Counted from the first letter of the stretch, positions 21,519 through 34,188 are shown. The stretch: DNA of 64,000 nucleotides from Rhizophagus irregularis (GCF_026210795.1 NC_089434.1:5208001-5272000), one strand, 5' to 3'. Numbers and translations: made by a program. The notes: generated by a model not told the origin, from the letters alone.

Positions 21519-21706
21519 TAATAGTAACTCTAATTGAATCACATCATTGCGATTTTGATAAATTCTATCTCCATTTTTTTTTATTATACCCATGTTATAC
21601 TTTATTGTAATTCTTCAATAATTTACTTTTAATAATAGTAACTCTAATTTAATCACATCATTGCGATTGATAAATTCTATCTCCATTTTTTTTTATTATT
21701 ATTATA
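21472..21706. repeat. about 117-bp tandem duplication
   Basis: Two near-identical copies (21472-21591 and 21592-21706), each starting atgttatactttattgtaat and ending in a T-run plus ttattata. Differences are a few small indels, so the duplication is fairly young. Confidence 0.85.
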
Positions 21707-22097
21707 CTCAAAGGGAACGATGTATCTTATTTAAAGGAAAAATTACAATATACCAAATAAATAACATCCTACCCGCCTGCAAATATACCCCATGAATTAT
21801 CTAATCACTGAACAAATTATAATTTATATATAAAAACTATATAAAGTATAAACTATATGACTAACCTAAACTGCCAAAAGCAATTATTAACCATCACCTT
21901 CGTCTTAATTCTACCATTTATTATTTTATTATAAACCTAAAATACCAACGTAATGCCCTCCACCTTTTTGGAGAGATGATACGCTCAAGGGAAGAGGAAA
22001 TATTTCTTCGCAATAAGAAGCGCTTGTTCTTTCATTTTCGTGAGGGCGAAACTGAATCGTTCCGCTTGAGTGAGTGATTGAATTGTAAAATCTCATC
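21707..22097. other. AT-rich spacer, nothing recognised
   Basis: No coding or repeat signal except a GC-richer stretch (21950-22080) without an open frame. Confidence 0.4.
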
Positions 22098-22290
22098 TAG
22101 GGATTGGAATCGATTAATCAAAAATCGACAAAACATAGTAAATCGATTCTCGAGAATCGATTCTCAGCAATTTTTTACATATAAGTTAAGTGCTGATTAT
22201 TTTTGCTGAAATTAGAAACTGATTCAATGTCAGGTTTGTCGTCTATAAGAAAAATCTTGAAAAGATTCGATTTTCGATTCCAATCCCTAA
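22098..22290. mobile_element. 193-bp hAT-type MITE with 8-bp target duplication
   Basis: Terminal inverted repeats of 16 bp: left 22098-22113 (tagggattggaatcga), right 22275-22290 (its exact complement). Direct repeats of 8 bp (atctcatc) flank it at 22090-22097 and 22291-22298. An 8-bp duplication and a TAGGG-type terminus are hallmarks of hAT elements. Inside is a perfect 22-bp palindrome (22141-22162, centred on ctcgag). There is no coding capacity, so mobilisation would need a hAT transposase in trans. Perfect ends and duplication suggest a recent insertion. Confidence 0.92.
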
Positions 22291-22439
22291 TCTCATCTTC
22301 CACACTTTTTTCCATATCATCTTACTTCAGTCTAAATACATGTAAACATAAATAAGAACATAATATAATCAAATAAAAATTCTATTAATTTTATTTTATA
22401 AAGTTGTGAATTATATTAAATCTTTATTCTGTATCTTTC

Positions 22440-23600
22440 TTATAATTATTTGAAAATTTTGTGGTGTTGGGTCCCTATGTGGATCATCGTATACTTCGAT
22501 GTCATCTAAGATACGGGTATTCCTATGATCGACAGTAGTGGGTTTCTTGCAAGGTCCGTTTTTTTGTGCGATCAATTCCCTGAGACACTTCCCATTGTAC
22601 CATCATCTCGCAACGGGAGGATAATGTCAAATCCATTTTTCCCTATAACGCGTTATAATACAGTGAGTCGAACTCGTCCGAGACTTTTGAAGTGCCCATC
22701 AAGATGTCCAGGACGGTGTTGATTATGTTTGTGTTTAGCTCTAAGTTATTATGTAACAATTCTCTGATAAGTGCCCTGAGTTGAGTGAAATAACGCTCTT
22801 GATCTCCATTTTTTGAGTATTTGACCTACCGGTAGCGTATTGTTTAGGATCTTGACCATAAAAGCCCAGAGGGCGTTGCGTCTTGAACTAGTACATTTAA
22901 AGTGTTGGACTTGTTTGAGTGCATTCCATGTGATTGTCCAATCGAAATCATGGGCTCGGTCAATTAAGCTATCTTGATTACAACTTAGTTGACTCCATTG
23001 CGCATCATTTAAAGAACTCATCATAATCTTAACAAACTTCCTAATTTTCTTCTCAATTGGTATGTTCCCAATTATTGGTATAATGATAAATCTTCTGTTC
23101 CTTGGTTAAAGCGGTATACATCTTCCACGAAGGGGCATCAAGGCTTCTTTCGCTAAGACATCTACCTTATTCCAATAATCCCCGCTATGTCTCTTAACCT
23201 TATGAAGTACCAACCTTAACTTACATTCTGTACCACCCTACATATTTTCTGCAAAATCAAAAATTGTTACTATCTATTATCTGACGAGATTTTTTAAACA
23301 AATCGCATTGATGGGCATGGATCGCGGCTTCACTGTCCGTGTATATATTAACGGAGGGAGAGTATGGCAAGCAATATGGCATATAATTCTGCTCTGGTCG
23401 ATGATGGCCAGTTCTCGATCCTGACTTTCATACTTAATTCTGTAGTGGTTTCTATGAAGGCAGCTCCTTGTAAAACTTCATAAGAGTCCGGATTTCATTT
23501 ATTGTTGTATTCTTGCTTAAGACTACCATCCGTGTAAAAATTTAAAACTTGTAAATGCGACAGCTGATCTTTGACGGCCGTCGGCTTATGCCCTATTTCA
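22440..23600 (-). pseudogene. LINE (non-LTR retrotransposon) remnant: RNase H and C-terminal region
   Basis: On the minus strand, near 23545-23500, the sequence reads NFYTDGSLKQEYNN, the first catalytic block of an RNase H domain (D in YTDGS). It is followed by SSTRAELYAILLAIL (the catalytic E) and IYTDSEAAI (the next D block). After several stops and shifts, an open frame at 22749-23024 reads LWAFMVKILNNTLPVGQILK, typical of the region downstream of RNase H in fungal LINEs. The reverse transcriptase and endonuclease are not seen; the 5' part is lost. LINEs copy themselves through RNA by target-primed reverse transcription. This copy is dead. Confidence 0.65.
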
Positions 23601-24060
23601 GATGAGCCAAACTATTGATCAACCCATCGATATCTATCTTCAATAAGACATGGGAGTTCCACTAATTATAACTCGTTTTCTTTCTCTATTATATTTAACT
23701 TTATAATAAATATAATAAATGATTGGTGTTCATGGTTCATCGATGTCACATGAATTGGTAGAGGTACCGATTGATGGGTGGTGATTGGGTGTATGTGTTA
23801 ACACGTAATTATTATGACCTATCACCGATATAACTCTAGAAAGTCTGCGTGGAACTAATCGTGTCTGGCTGTTATTCGATTTCTCTAACCAGTATGCGTT
23901 ACCTTTTTGGGGATCAAATTTACATAAGTTCCATATTTCTACCGTCAGTGTATCAGCGTTGTAAGATCTTTCAATGATTTGGCAAATCTTCATCCCCATA
24001 ACTAATAGTTTCAATAATAAGTAGACTAGGTAAGATATTTCCTTGATCGTGTCAAAATCA
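23601..24060 (-). pseudogene. coding remnant upstream of the LINE fragment
   Basis: A minus-strand frame (24014-23730) reads KICQIIERSYNADTLTVEIW and SQTRLVPRRLSRVISVIGHN, which look like coding. Position and orientation suggest it is the preceding part of the same LINE, but no catalytic motif is visible. It ends in AT-rich sequence at 23700. Confidence 0.35.
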
Positions 24061-25180
24061 TAGTGTATCTATTAGTAAAACTGCTCTTAACGCCATCTGA
24101 GGCATCTTAGGAAGCCCAAATATAGGTTTTTCTCTAAAATGAATGGACTAAAAATTGGGAATTGCAATTCAGGTCTTACAAGAGTATAAATTTAGAACCA
24201 TATGTCCATGCCATCCATAGATATATCCATGATCTAAACTTGATATTTGTAATTCATGTAAAATTAAGTCTAATCAAAAAACTTTGAACAGATAATTTCT
24301 ATTACGATAATAAGATAGTCCAGTTAAAAAAAAACATTATTAATTAATATTGTACATAACTTTTACCCATATTTACCTAAAAGTCCGTTCCTAAAATCTA
24401 AACTCCTTAGTCCTTCCAGTTCCTAAAGAAAAGGTTTTCAAAAAAAATAAAGTTCACAAACGAAAATATAATTATTTTTGAATATCAAATTGTTCCTCCC
24501 TATTTTTATAAAAAATTTTTTGGTGATCCCATTGATATATTCCACAGATTATCCGCGGATTATCCATACATTCCATGAATATCTAGTAAATACTCCATAC
24601 ATAAGGGGGGTGAATATTTCAGAAATTCATTGATACCTACCTTTAATTTTTATTAAAGGTTCACTGCGTGTTCGATCATACGATTAATGCTTTCCCTTCA
24701 AATTAAACCAACCGTTAGATAATAATGATAATAATACACTGTAAGTATAGCCGTTACATGTTTTTACATCTGTTCAATCTATCTTTCTTATTCTTAAAAA
24801 AGACATAATATTGATATATATTTCTCGAATTCGTGCTATTAATGTAAAAGAGGAAGTCTAGATTTCGAAACATTCACTCTCAGAAGATGGATGTAATTTA
24901 TTTCAAAAAAGAACATTTACCATCCTAAATTTTGGGTACAGGTATATTTATTTGGTTACCTTTTTTTTTTCTTACAAACTCTTAAGATTTTATGCTAAAT
25001 ATCGGTTTTTCTTCATTAAGTAACTTAAATTTATCAAGGCGAATTTTGGAAGTTATTACAACTTTATTATATGCAATTAGTTGAATTGAATTACAAGTTT
25101 ATTGTCAAAAATGGGTAAAACCGCACCATGCTAAAATTTTGGAAAGTAATTTAAGCGCGACAACTTTTAATCAAGCTCCT
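24061..25180. other. AT-rich spacer, nothing recognised
   Basis: No convincing coding region or repeat. Confidence 0.4.
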
Positions 25181-25181
25181 A

Positions 25182-25418
25182 TTGCAACAAGAAAACAAGA
25201 GCAAAGGTTCCATATTAGTCTATCTTAAAATATATCAGAGTGGAGTCACTGTAGTGTACTTTTCCGACATAAATCCAACATTAGTTCCGTCAGAAAGATT
25301 ATTCTCAGATTCTAATAAATTTAATCCTCTTCAATATTTATTTGCTAAATACTCTAATTTTATAGTATACTTTATTATTAGTAAGTCACAACTATCTTTT
25401 AAAAGAAAAGACAAGTAG
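25182..25418 (+). pseudogene. hAT transposase C-terminal (dimerisation) fragment
   Basis: The frame contains INPTLVPSERLFSDSNKF, close to the hAT dimerisation signature (aSvpSERlFS). The sequence on both sides is degraded. The fragment probably comes from another hAT copy; the truncated transposase at 10956-11786 lacks this very region, but orientation and distance argue against a direct link. Confidence 0.5.
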
Positions 25419-25640
25419 ACGAGATGATGACATTCGCTCGTCAGAATCAAAATAAAGACATCGAATGTCAATTTATTATTATTAATAGAACATATTATAG
25501 AAGACAAGTAGACGAACTAATGACCTTCACCGTCCGTTATGCTACAGAGCTGAAATATATATATTCAAATTAGATTCTTTAAAAGTATATAGAATAAATA
25601 AATAAATTTAAAGAAATTAAGACATTGAATGTCAATTATT
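25400..25640. repeat. imperfect direct repeat around gacaagtagacga
   Basis: gacaagtagacga occurs at about 25409 and 25502. gacat(c/t)gaatgtcaattattatta occurs at about 25457 and 25621. This is a local duplication with divergence. Confidence 0.5.
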
Positions 25641-25663
25641 ATTATTATTAGTAGAAAATTTTA

Positions 25664-25834
25664 AACCCCGGATTCGTACAGTACTTTCAAGATCACTCTC
25701 GTTTAGTATTATTCGTTAGGATCATGGAATGGCGTAATGCATTGGATAGGATATCACCGCATAAGATGTGGAAGAGTTTCTTGCCTGCGTTAAAGAGTCT
25801 GTTGGATTGTCCGAACCATCATGTAAATGTTTAA
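25664..25834 (+). pseudogene. coding remnant, unidentified
   Basis: A 56-codon stretch with balanced codon use reads NPGFVQYFQDHSRLVLFV, MEWRNALDRISPHKMWKSFL and LLDCPNHH before TAA. Its GC content is well above the flanks. A splice-like gtaaatg...ttattcag at 25823-25841 means it could be an exon. No start codon context and no family were found. Confidence 0.35.
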
Positions 25835-26319
25835 TTATTCAGTTTTATTAATTGGATTTTTATTAATTATTTGTTTCATCAAATAGAAACTCTGCTTAAT
25901 ACCAAAATGATTTTGATGCTAGTGAATCAGTATAGTAGAGCTTCCATTTGTCGATAAAAAGTTACATTGCACTATCTTCTGTGTAAACCTCGTTTTTAAA
26001 GATTTGAAATTCAACATAGTCGAAGCGCTTTTTTCAGAGATCCAGTTCTGAGATCCAGTGTTTGAAAGAGTCCGAATACTATTAAATTAACCACGCTTCG
26101 TATCTATAACAGATAATTAAACATAGCAGCTACTGGAAATGTCACAAAAAAAGAAGGCAAATTTTTTTCACTAAAGTTGGCCAAAATTAATTAAATCGTG
26201 ATAAATTTGCAAATCAATAATTCATAATTCCGGCCAAAATTTTGTTAATTCTGGCCAGATTCATAATGCCGGCCTAAATTTAGTTAAAATGAAAAAATTT
26301 AGATTACATATAACATCAT
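25835..26319. other. AT-rich spacer with ggccaaaatt motifs
   Basis: Short motifs ggccaaaatt/ggccagatt recur at 26170-26280 and again near 29450 and 35300; probably parts of a dispersed repeat. No gene. Confidence 0.4.
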
Positions 26320-26328
26320 ATTTATACA

Positions 26329-26481
26329 GGGCGTCCTTAACGTACAGTAGGGGTGTACAATATTAACGTACAAACTGGCCCGAGTTTAGGAGTTATGCAC
26401 TTGCACGTGATAGCGTTAACGTTAACTCCGGCCAGTTCGTACATTAATATCGTACACCCCCACTGTACATTAAGGAATCCC
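26329..26481. mobile_element. 153-bp foldback element with 9-bp target duplication
   Basis: The ends are inverted repeats of about 55 bp with few mismatches: left from gggcgtccttaacgtacag, right ending ctgtacattaaggaatccc. The direct repeat atttataca flanks it at 26320-26328 and 26482-26490. A 9-bp duplication and long inverted repeats suit a Mutator-like MITE, though the family is inferred. There is no coding capacity. Confidence 0.85.
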
Positions 26482-26490
26482 ATTTATACA

Positions 26491-29109
26491 ATATAATCAG
26501 TTTAATTAAAAAAAAAAATTTCAACTTATTGACCACTTCTACAATTTTATTTAAAAAAATATTCATATAATTTTTATTTAAACTTTTAGTAATTTTATTA
26601 AACTTTTAATAATACCCTATAAAAAAAAATTTTACTTAAAATATATTTAAAATATATTTAATTTTCTTATTTAATACTTAAAATATACTGAAAATTGAAT
26701 TTTCGCAAAATTTGAATTAAATTGTATTTAATATATACTTAAAATATATTTAATTTACACTTAAATTTAGCCCATTTCAGTATATTTTAAGAATATTTAA
26801 AATAAGAATATTTTAAGTATATTATTATATACTTAAATTATACTTAAATAATATTTAATTTTTGCTTATTTTAAGCATAAAATAAAATTTTAAATATTTT
26901 AAGTATAAAATAAAATTTTAAGTCTATTTTAGGTATAAAATAAAAATTTTAAGTTTATTTTAAGTATTATTTTGGATAAAAATATTTTTTATAGGGAATT
27001 AGGGAATATAATATAATTATATAATAAAAAGTTTATATAAGTTACTTTTTTTTTACACTTTATTTTTTTTGAATTTTTACATTTTTCTTCATTTTAAAAA
27101 TTTTCTTTGCAATTTTTTGTTGAAAAATTCAAATTTTTACTTTTTTTAAAAAGAAATATTAAAATAAAAATATATTACTAGAAGTAATATAAAAAATAAA
27201 AATTTTAAGAATTAAATAATAACCAAGAAAGTCAAATAAATATATAAAGTAAAAATTTACTAAAAAAAATTAAAAGTTAATTAGATATTTAAAAGTTAGA
27301 TATTAAATAATCAAAAAATAATAGTAACTTCTTTTAAAATAAATATATTTGTTACATTAAATATATAAAATTAATATCTTATTATTATCTTACTCTTTTT
27401 ATTTTTATAAAAAAAACCTCAAAGTAATAGTGAAGTTATTTTTAAATATATTAAAACGTATAGTAAAAAAAAGCCAAATAAGTGACTTGTTTATTAATTT
27501 ATTTATCACAATTATTATAATTTATTAAAATTATAAGTTCTAAAATAATTATACTAATCTTAGTATTATTTAAATAATATTTTAAATTTATGCTAATTTT
27601 ACTATTAGTTAAATATTTTAATATTTTAGCAATTGAAAATAATTATTATAATAAAAAAGAACAATTTATTTATTCTCATCAATTGCCAAGTAATAAAATT
27701 ATAAAAAATTTGTGAAAAAATATTAATTAAACAGAAAAAATAAATTTGTATATTATATGAATTACAAAAAGCAATAAATATAAAAGTTACATGAATTTAA
27801 AATCAAATAAAAGTAAAGAATAATAAACAAAAAAATATTGATCTAAGCAAAAAAGCTTTTAGAATAAATATAATATTATTATATTATATAATATTTTAAG
27901 TGGTAAACTTTTTATATTATTATATTATAATATTTTTAATATGATTGTTATTATTATTTACTAATGATATAGAAGTGATATAATTTGATGTATTATTTTT
28001 TTTCTAATAATATGTTATTTATATTTAAAGATTTTAAAAATTCATTAGAAGATAGCTTAAAAAAAATCATCTTAATTATTTTAAGAATTTGAGAAATCAA
28101 GAATGGACTAATAATTTTTCCAAAAAATATTATTTTATAGTAATTAATATTAATTATTATTATATTTAAAGATTAATTATTATTATATTAAAATATTTAT
28201 TTTTTTTATTACTTTTGCAAAGAATAAAAATTTAAAGGAAATTAATATCTTAATAGTAAAATGCCATTTCAAAGGAATTTAATTTACCAGTAGTAAGTGG
28301 TAATAAACAAAAAAATTTAAAAGCAGAAACAAGTTGAAGATTATTATTATAAGCTATATGATAATGAAGCCATAATGAAAAATATTACTAAATAAGTTTA
28401 CTGATAAATTAATGCTTCATTATAATTATATATAGTGGCTGTAGCTGATATTATTTTAAAGCCAAATTATTTTAATATTAAAGTTTTCAAAAGACCTTTA
28501 AAATAATAATATAAAAGATTTAAGATATGATTATTTGAATTTTAATATTTTTAAATTTATTAAATTAATATTTTAGAAGCTATTTGATAATAATGAAAGT
28601 TTTAATTTTTAAAAAAAAAAGAAAATGCCAGAATTTATAAAGAAGAAGCAAATTATTAAAGATGAAGAAATGGAAGAAATAAAAGTAGAAGAAATATTTA
28701 AAAATAATAATAATTATTATTTAATTATTTTCTAGTAATTGGTAATTATTGGTTTAATTTATTTATTATTTTTGTAATTAATATGATTGTATTAACTATT
28801 AAATTATTATATATTTTTATAGATCACAATTTATTTTTTAATATATTATATAATATTTTATTTTTTTAAGTTGTAATACCGGCAAGTAAAAATTGATTAT
28901 ATTACTTATATTTAATTCTTTTAATCATTTAAGAAAGATAGCCAGACCTTCATAATTATATACCCTTTAAAACTACATGTATAATTTTTAAAATAATACA
29001 TTTAAAGAATCTTTTTTATATTTAACTGTTAAATAAAAACTTTATTTAAAAAAAAAATTATATTTTTTTTTGAATAATTAAACAATTTAAATATTATTTA
29101 TTAATTCAC
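26491..29109. other. extremely AT-rich sequence without genes
   Basis: At 26620-26990, variants of acttaaaatatatttaa and ttttaagtata form an irregular repeat. The rest is A/T runs. No gene is seen. Confidence 0.5.
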
Positions 29110-29286
29110 ATTATACATGCTATTTAAATTATTTTGAGATACCATAATTATAATTTGGAATGCTGTAATTCATTCAGTTTATATATTATTTACTATGTAA
29201 AGTGCCAAAATAATTTGGGATATTATAATTAAATTTGGGATTTTACTTATAATTGTAATAGCCCAAAATAATTTGAACAATATGAA
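29110..29286. mobile_element. MITE copy 1 (partner at 51727-51907)
   Basis: Shares its internal sequence with the element at 51.7 kb (ttcattcagtttatatat, atttactatgtaaagtgcca, ccaaaataatttgg). The terminal inverted repeats attatacatgc / aatttgaacaatatgaat are more diverged than in the other copy. About 177 bp, non-coding, older copy. Confidence 0.75.
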
Positions 29287-29335
29287 TTTGCATTACTATT
29301 TGCATTATAAATATTACAAATATCACACTCAAATA

Positions 29336-30542
29336 CAGTCAACTCTCTTTATAGTCACACATTTAGGACAGTCCATATTTGGTGATTATAAAGAGATGTG
29401 ACTATATAAAAATTTCTTATATTAGTATATTATAATTCCAGCCAAAAATTAACATAATTTTGGCCAAAATTATACTTAAAACTTTATTGTGTCGTAACTT
29501 TGCTAATATTAATCGTAAAGAGATGATTTTACTGCTATTCGATTTGTCTTGATGAGACAGTTCTAATGGTATAAAATACATCGAAATCCAATCACTAAAT
29601 CAATTTCTAAAATTAAAAAATATTAAATGGTTTTTAAGTAGTAACTCTGTCAATATTGATCACAAAGAAATGAGCTTACTACCATTCGATTCAGCGATTC
29701 CAACGAGCTATTAATCATCTTTTTACAATCACTAAATTTAGCAAAATGTTAAATGGTGCAGTAAATATAAATCAAGAAATATAATAATGCTGATACTTAA
29801 CATTTTGTTGAATAACTCATTGGTTAGTGATTGTAAAAGAATAAAACTACCACCATTCAATTCGTCTCAGTGAGACAATTCTAACAAGCTATAATACATC
29901 TTTGTACGATTATTGGATGCCAAGTTATTTAATATATTCTTTATATAACTGTGATTATAAACGGTTTTTTTTAATATAAGATTTTTGAGGATAGGTGTGA
30001 TAGTGACTATAGATAGATTGTGATTATATAGGATAGATTTTAATAATACAGTCGGCTCTCGTTATAGCGAATTTTGATATAACGAATTATTTGGTATAAC
30101 GAATCTTTAGTGTTGTACCAATTTTAACATATAAAAAAAAATTTGCTATAACAAATATTACTAATCAAATGCTGTATACCGTTTAACGAAGTAAGTCTAT
30201 AAACTGTACATAATAAAATGACTCTTTTTATACCGAATTTCTTTTTATAACGAACTTTTTTTAATACAACGAAGATATTTTGTATAACATACGTTGTACA
30301 TAACATAAGAAATCATAATATACCACAATATACCAAAGTTTCATATGTTATACCAGATTTTCCCATTATATCGAAATTCGCTATATTTTATTAACGAATT
30401 TTCTTATAACGAAGGCCTGATTGGCCAAACCACCAACTTCGTTATATCGAGAGCCGACTGTAAAGTGTTTTGAACATTCAACTGGTGTGACTATATAGTA
30501 GAATGTGACTATAACGGAAGTGACTATAGAGAGAGTTGACTG
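29336..30542. mobile_element. TA-flanked inverted-repeat element, about 1.2 kb, with nested insertion
   Basis: Left terminus 29336-29358 (cagtcaactctctttatag...) and right terminus 30520-30542 match in 22 of 23 positions in inverted orientation. TA flanks both sides (29334-29335, 30543-30544), as for Tc1/mariner/pogo elements. Internally, gtgactata-type steps recur near both ends. A second element is inserted at 30049-30460. No transposase is recognisable. Confidence 0.85.
30049..30460. mobile_element. 412-bp pogo/Tc1-like MITE nested in the larger element
   Basis: Termini cagtcggctctcgttatag (left) and ttatatcgagagccgactg (right) are inverted repeats of 23 bp with two mismatches, flanked by TA. 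CGAA/TTCG-rich internal sequence (ataacgaatt) is typical of Tigger/pogo-type ends. Non-coding. It must be younger than its host element. Confidence 0.88.
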
Positions 30543-30544
30543 TA

Positions 30545-32687
30545 TTATGTATTTGGATCAAGATTAATACAATTAATACAAAAAAAGGAATGCATCAACT
30601 TACATATAGTTGTATATTTTGATGGATCAAGATTTGTACACAAGGTTGATTAAAATAATGTTTTAAAAACCTATTAAACAATAAAAAATCATATTTTTGA
30701 AAAGTTAAATATAAAATATTATTATAAAAATTATTTTATATGTTTTATTTTTTTTTTAGATTTTATAATATTAAATAATATTAATTTTAATACTTTAGTA
30801 ATAAATAAAAGTCTTGAAATTAAATAGAATAAAAATATAAACCTTTATTTATTAAAATTACTGAGATATTTGTAAATAAACAGAATTTTTTATGAAATTA
30901 ATTTGTTTTATATTATTTTTCAATTTTATAGCATAATTTTAATACTTTAGTTAAATTAAATAAGTATCAAAAGCTTAAATAAAGTTATTCAGCAGGTACA
31001 GAAGTACTCAAATATTAATTTTTATCAAGATATCCTGAATATTTATGGAATAATTAGTATTTTTACAATAATATTAATATTTGAAGTTATTTTTGTTAAA
31101 AAGTGGATATTTATTTATTTATTAAATTTAATAAAGTATAAAAGAGTCATTTTTAAATGTTCTTATAATAAAAACAATAAAATTATTTTAATATTTTAAA
31201 GAAAATATGGGATTTTTATTTTTTTCTTTTTGTTATTTTTTTTTCTAAAATAAATATTGCTATATAATATAACATAAAAGTGAAAATTTTGGTGTTATTA
31301 TTCTAGTAATATCAGTATAGTAGTAGGCTTTTATTTTATTATAATATTAATCACTTTACCAATCTTTTGTATATTTAATAAAATAAATAAAATAAAAAAA
31401 GAAGTGACATATACTAATAATCAAAATTAAATTAAAAATTTCAAATTAAATCTTGTAATTTTGCATAATTTTTAATTGGGTAATAATTTATTATAGTGAT
31501 ATACATTTTTACTAACTAAATTTTGAAATATTACACAAAACTTAAAAATATGATATTGCTTTCCTTTAAATTAATTGGATCACAAAAAATTTAATAGTAC
31601 AGATAGCATATATATTTTAATATTTCATATTCTTCTTAAACAACTTGCAGAATAATTTAAATATTGAGAAGGTAATTCAAAAGTTACAAGTATAATGAAA
31701 TTCCTTGTAAAATGATAATATATTTATTTTATGGTTATTTTTATTTATTTGATATTATTTCACTTAATACAACTGATTTTTTTTTTGTTTTTTTTAAAGT
31801 TTTTTTTCATAACAATTAACAATAAATAAAAAGAAAAAGCCAAATGCATTGACCAATATTTTCTATAAAATAAAATAAAAGAGTAAGTTTTATTTTTAGT
31901 ATATAAAATTCAAAGATTTTTCTTTCTTTAATAAACTAATATATATATCATATTTCTATTTTATTTTAAGATATTTTAAGTTTCATTAGTTTATTACATT
32001 AAAAACTTTAAGTAAAGTTTTTCAAGATAAAATAGAAGAATTTTAGTAGAAGTGCTTATTAGTAAGAAATAGTATAATTTATAATTATTATGATATTTTC
32101 ATTAATTTTTCAGCATATATGCATGATAATCAAATAATTATACATTCATTTAAAAGTTAATAACAGACTTTAATTATTGGGATCAAAAATCATGCAAATT
32201 GAATTATTAGATGTAGAAAATTAATGATCAAAATTAAGAATTGATCTTAAATTAAATGAATGTATTTGAGATGTATTTATTCATTATCCAGTAAACCAAT
32301 TAATGCAATTTTTAATTTATCAGATAGGCCTTATTTTCCTCTTTCAAACAAATGTAAAATCATCCATTCAGCTTACATGTATGTTAATTTTATTTCAAGA
32401 ATTGTATTTGATTTTAATTTTAGTACATTTATAGCACATTAAGTTCAATTTGCCTCTTAATTTTGATGAAATTTTAAATACAGGTATATCAATTTAACAT
32501 TTATTAATTCGGATAATATGAGATATAGTCATTATGTATAATTTTAAATTCTTCAAACACTTATGTTTAATAAAATGTATAGTTACATTAATTAAAATAT
32601 CATTACATATGAAAGTTATTAGTAATAATTCAATTTTAATAAAAATATATCTGATATACAATTATAGAATGAATTTATTGTCAAAAT
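30545..32687. other. AT-rich spacer, nothing recognised
   Basis: No convincing gene. Small frames (32260-32731) are AT-driven. Confidence 0.4.
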
Positions 32688-33840
32688 TTAAGAATGTATT
32701 GAAAGGTAATTTTTCATTTTATATCGAGTGATAAAATCGAAATATGATCGGCAAAATTCATGTAATAAAATAGAAAACATGCTATAATTTACTGCTCCAT
32801 CTGCTGCTATGCTACCTTGCGCCGGTTTTTGAATTTCATTTGATTCTTCTTTAATAAGAACCAATTTGAAAGAAACAATAAAAGATACAATCGAAGAGTC
32901 GCGTGTTTTACACACATAACGAACAGGCTAGATTTTACATAAAAATGTGAGATACAACTTTAATAATATAGTTTAAATAAAATTAAAAAAATATTCATTT
33001 ACCTGGCCTTCCCAATGTTGTAGGTCTCCAAGCTTAAATCCAGGTAATTATAAAAGAAAAAATGTGTTCATTATATATTAATTAAATGAAAATAATAAAA
33101 AATTTACATAATTACCTTTACAGTTAAGTCATTAAAATCTGTGACGGAATTAGAGAAATCAAAATACCATATTTGATTATCTTTAATTTGAAATTGTTTC
33201 CTGTTTGTCTCATTCTCAAAATATTTTTTTTTCTTTCGGAAACAACTTTGAATTTTACACTTGGACAGTTTACGTCCTCCTCAATATGTTCACCATTTGA
33301 AGAAGGCCATGATGGCAACCATTTATCATCTTTGAAAATCTGTTCTTCATATAAATTAATTTTGTTCATTATATAAATTAATGGATTATATGCCAATGGG
33401 TGTTGAAATATTTTTAATCCTAAAGATGATCCCGACGGCAAATTTATTTTTTTTATCAAAATCATTCTAAAGAAAAAAATATATTATTCAGTAAATGTTG
33501 TGATTATAAATGATGTTTGAAAATTGTAAAACAGATATTTTACACCAAAATCAATGTCGTCTGCTGTCAAATTATTTTCTTTAAATCTTCCTTGTACTTG
33601 AATAGAATATTTAACATTATATCCTTCAAAATAAGGACTTGTCTCGATTCTTGTTGTACCTGATGGTGTTATTCCTTTAAAATCTTTTATACGAATACAT
33701 ATTGATATTCTTCCAGTAAAATGAACTGTATTAATTAGATATGGATGTGAATCATCATTTGGAAGTACTATTCTATGTTCTACTTTTAGTTATGATGTTC
33801 CTATACTAATCTTTAGTTTTAAATTTTTTAAATCGTTCAT
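32688..33840 (-). pseudogene. DUF1769 (UPF0590)-like gene, several exons, broken
   Basis: ATG 33840-33838 (MNDLKNLKLKISIGTS) is followed by an in-frame TAA at 33792-33790. Exon 1 continues HPYLINTVHFTGRISICIRI, GITPSGT, YSIQVQGRFKENNLTADDID, which matches what I recall of the fungal DUF1769 family (phase-conserved GRFK and FG blocks). After an intron (acceptor ctttag near 33469), exon 2 reads LPSGSSLGLKIFQHPLAYNP and YIMNKINLYE. A-runs at both ends of exon 2 put it out of frame (near 33450 and 33231). A short exon (PGFKLGDLQHWEGQ, about 33055-33004) lacks a proper AG acceptor. The last exon (32930-32688) reads VRYVCKTRDSSIVSFIVSFK and ends in TGA. Function of the family is unknown. One stop, two shifts and a damaged splice site argue for a pseudogene. 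Confidence 0.6.
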
Positions 33841-34177
33841 TATGAAAATTTGTTTTTTGAATAAAGAACAAAATTATCGAGAACGGCGTTAAATAAGTCC
33901 CCGATCACTAACATCACTAACTATTAAAGAAATGCATCACGAATTTAGTGTGATACACGATTAAATATAAGCAACGTGAACGAGGCACTCCGGTATGACA
34001 AAATACGTAATAAAAATAGTAAACCATTACGCAAAACAAGATTGATATATTTTTTTAGAAATTGAGTAAGTGAAAAAAATCATTTATAGTTAGATTTCAT
34101 GATTTTATGTAAAAAACAGTAAAACAAAAGACAATGTGACTCAACCGCGTCGCGTCGCGGCAAGGCGGCATTGATTG

Positions 34178-34188
34178 TATATATAAAT
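34178..34188 (+). promoter_or_regulatory. TATA box of the four-exon gene
   Basis: tatatataaat lies 136 bases before the ATG at 34324, directly after a CG-rich patch (cgcgtcgcgtcgcgg, 34147-34161) that stands out in this DNA. Identified by sequence and position only. Confidence 0.5.

Noticed and set aside
30124-30306. Minus-strand frame of 60 residues within the nested transposon.
   Set aside because: It lies wholly within a non-coding inverted-repeat element.
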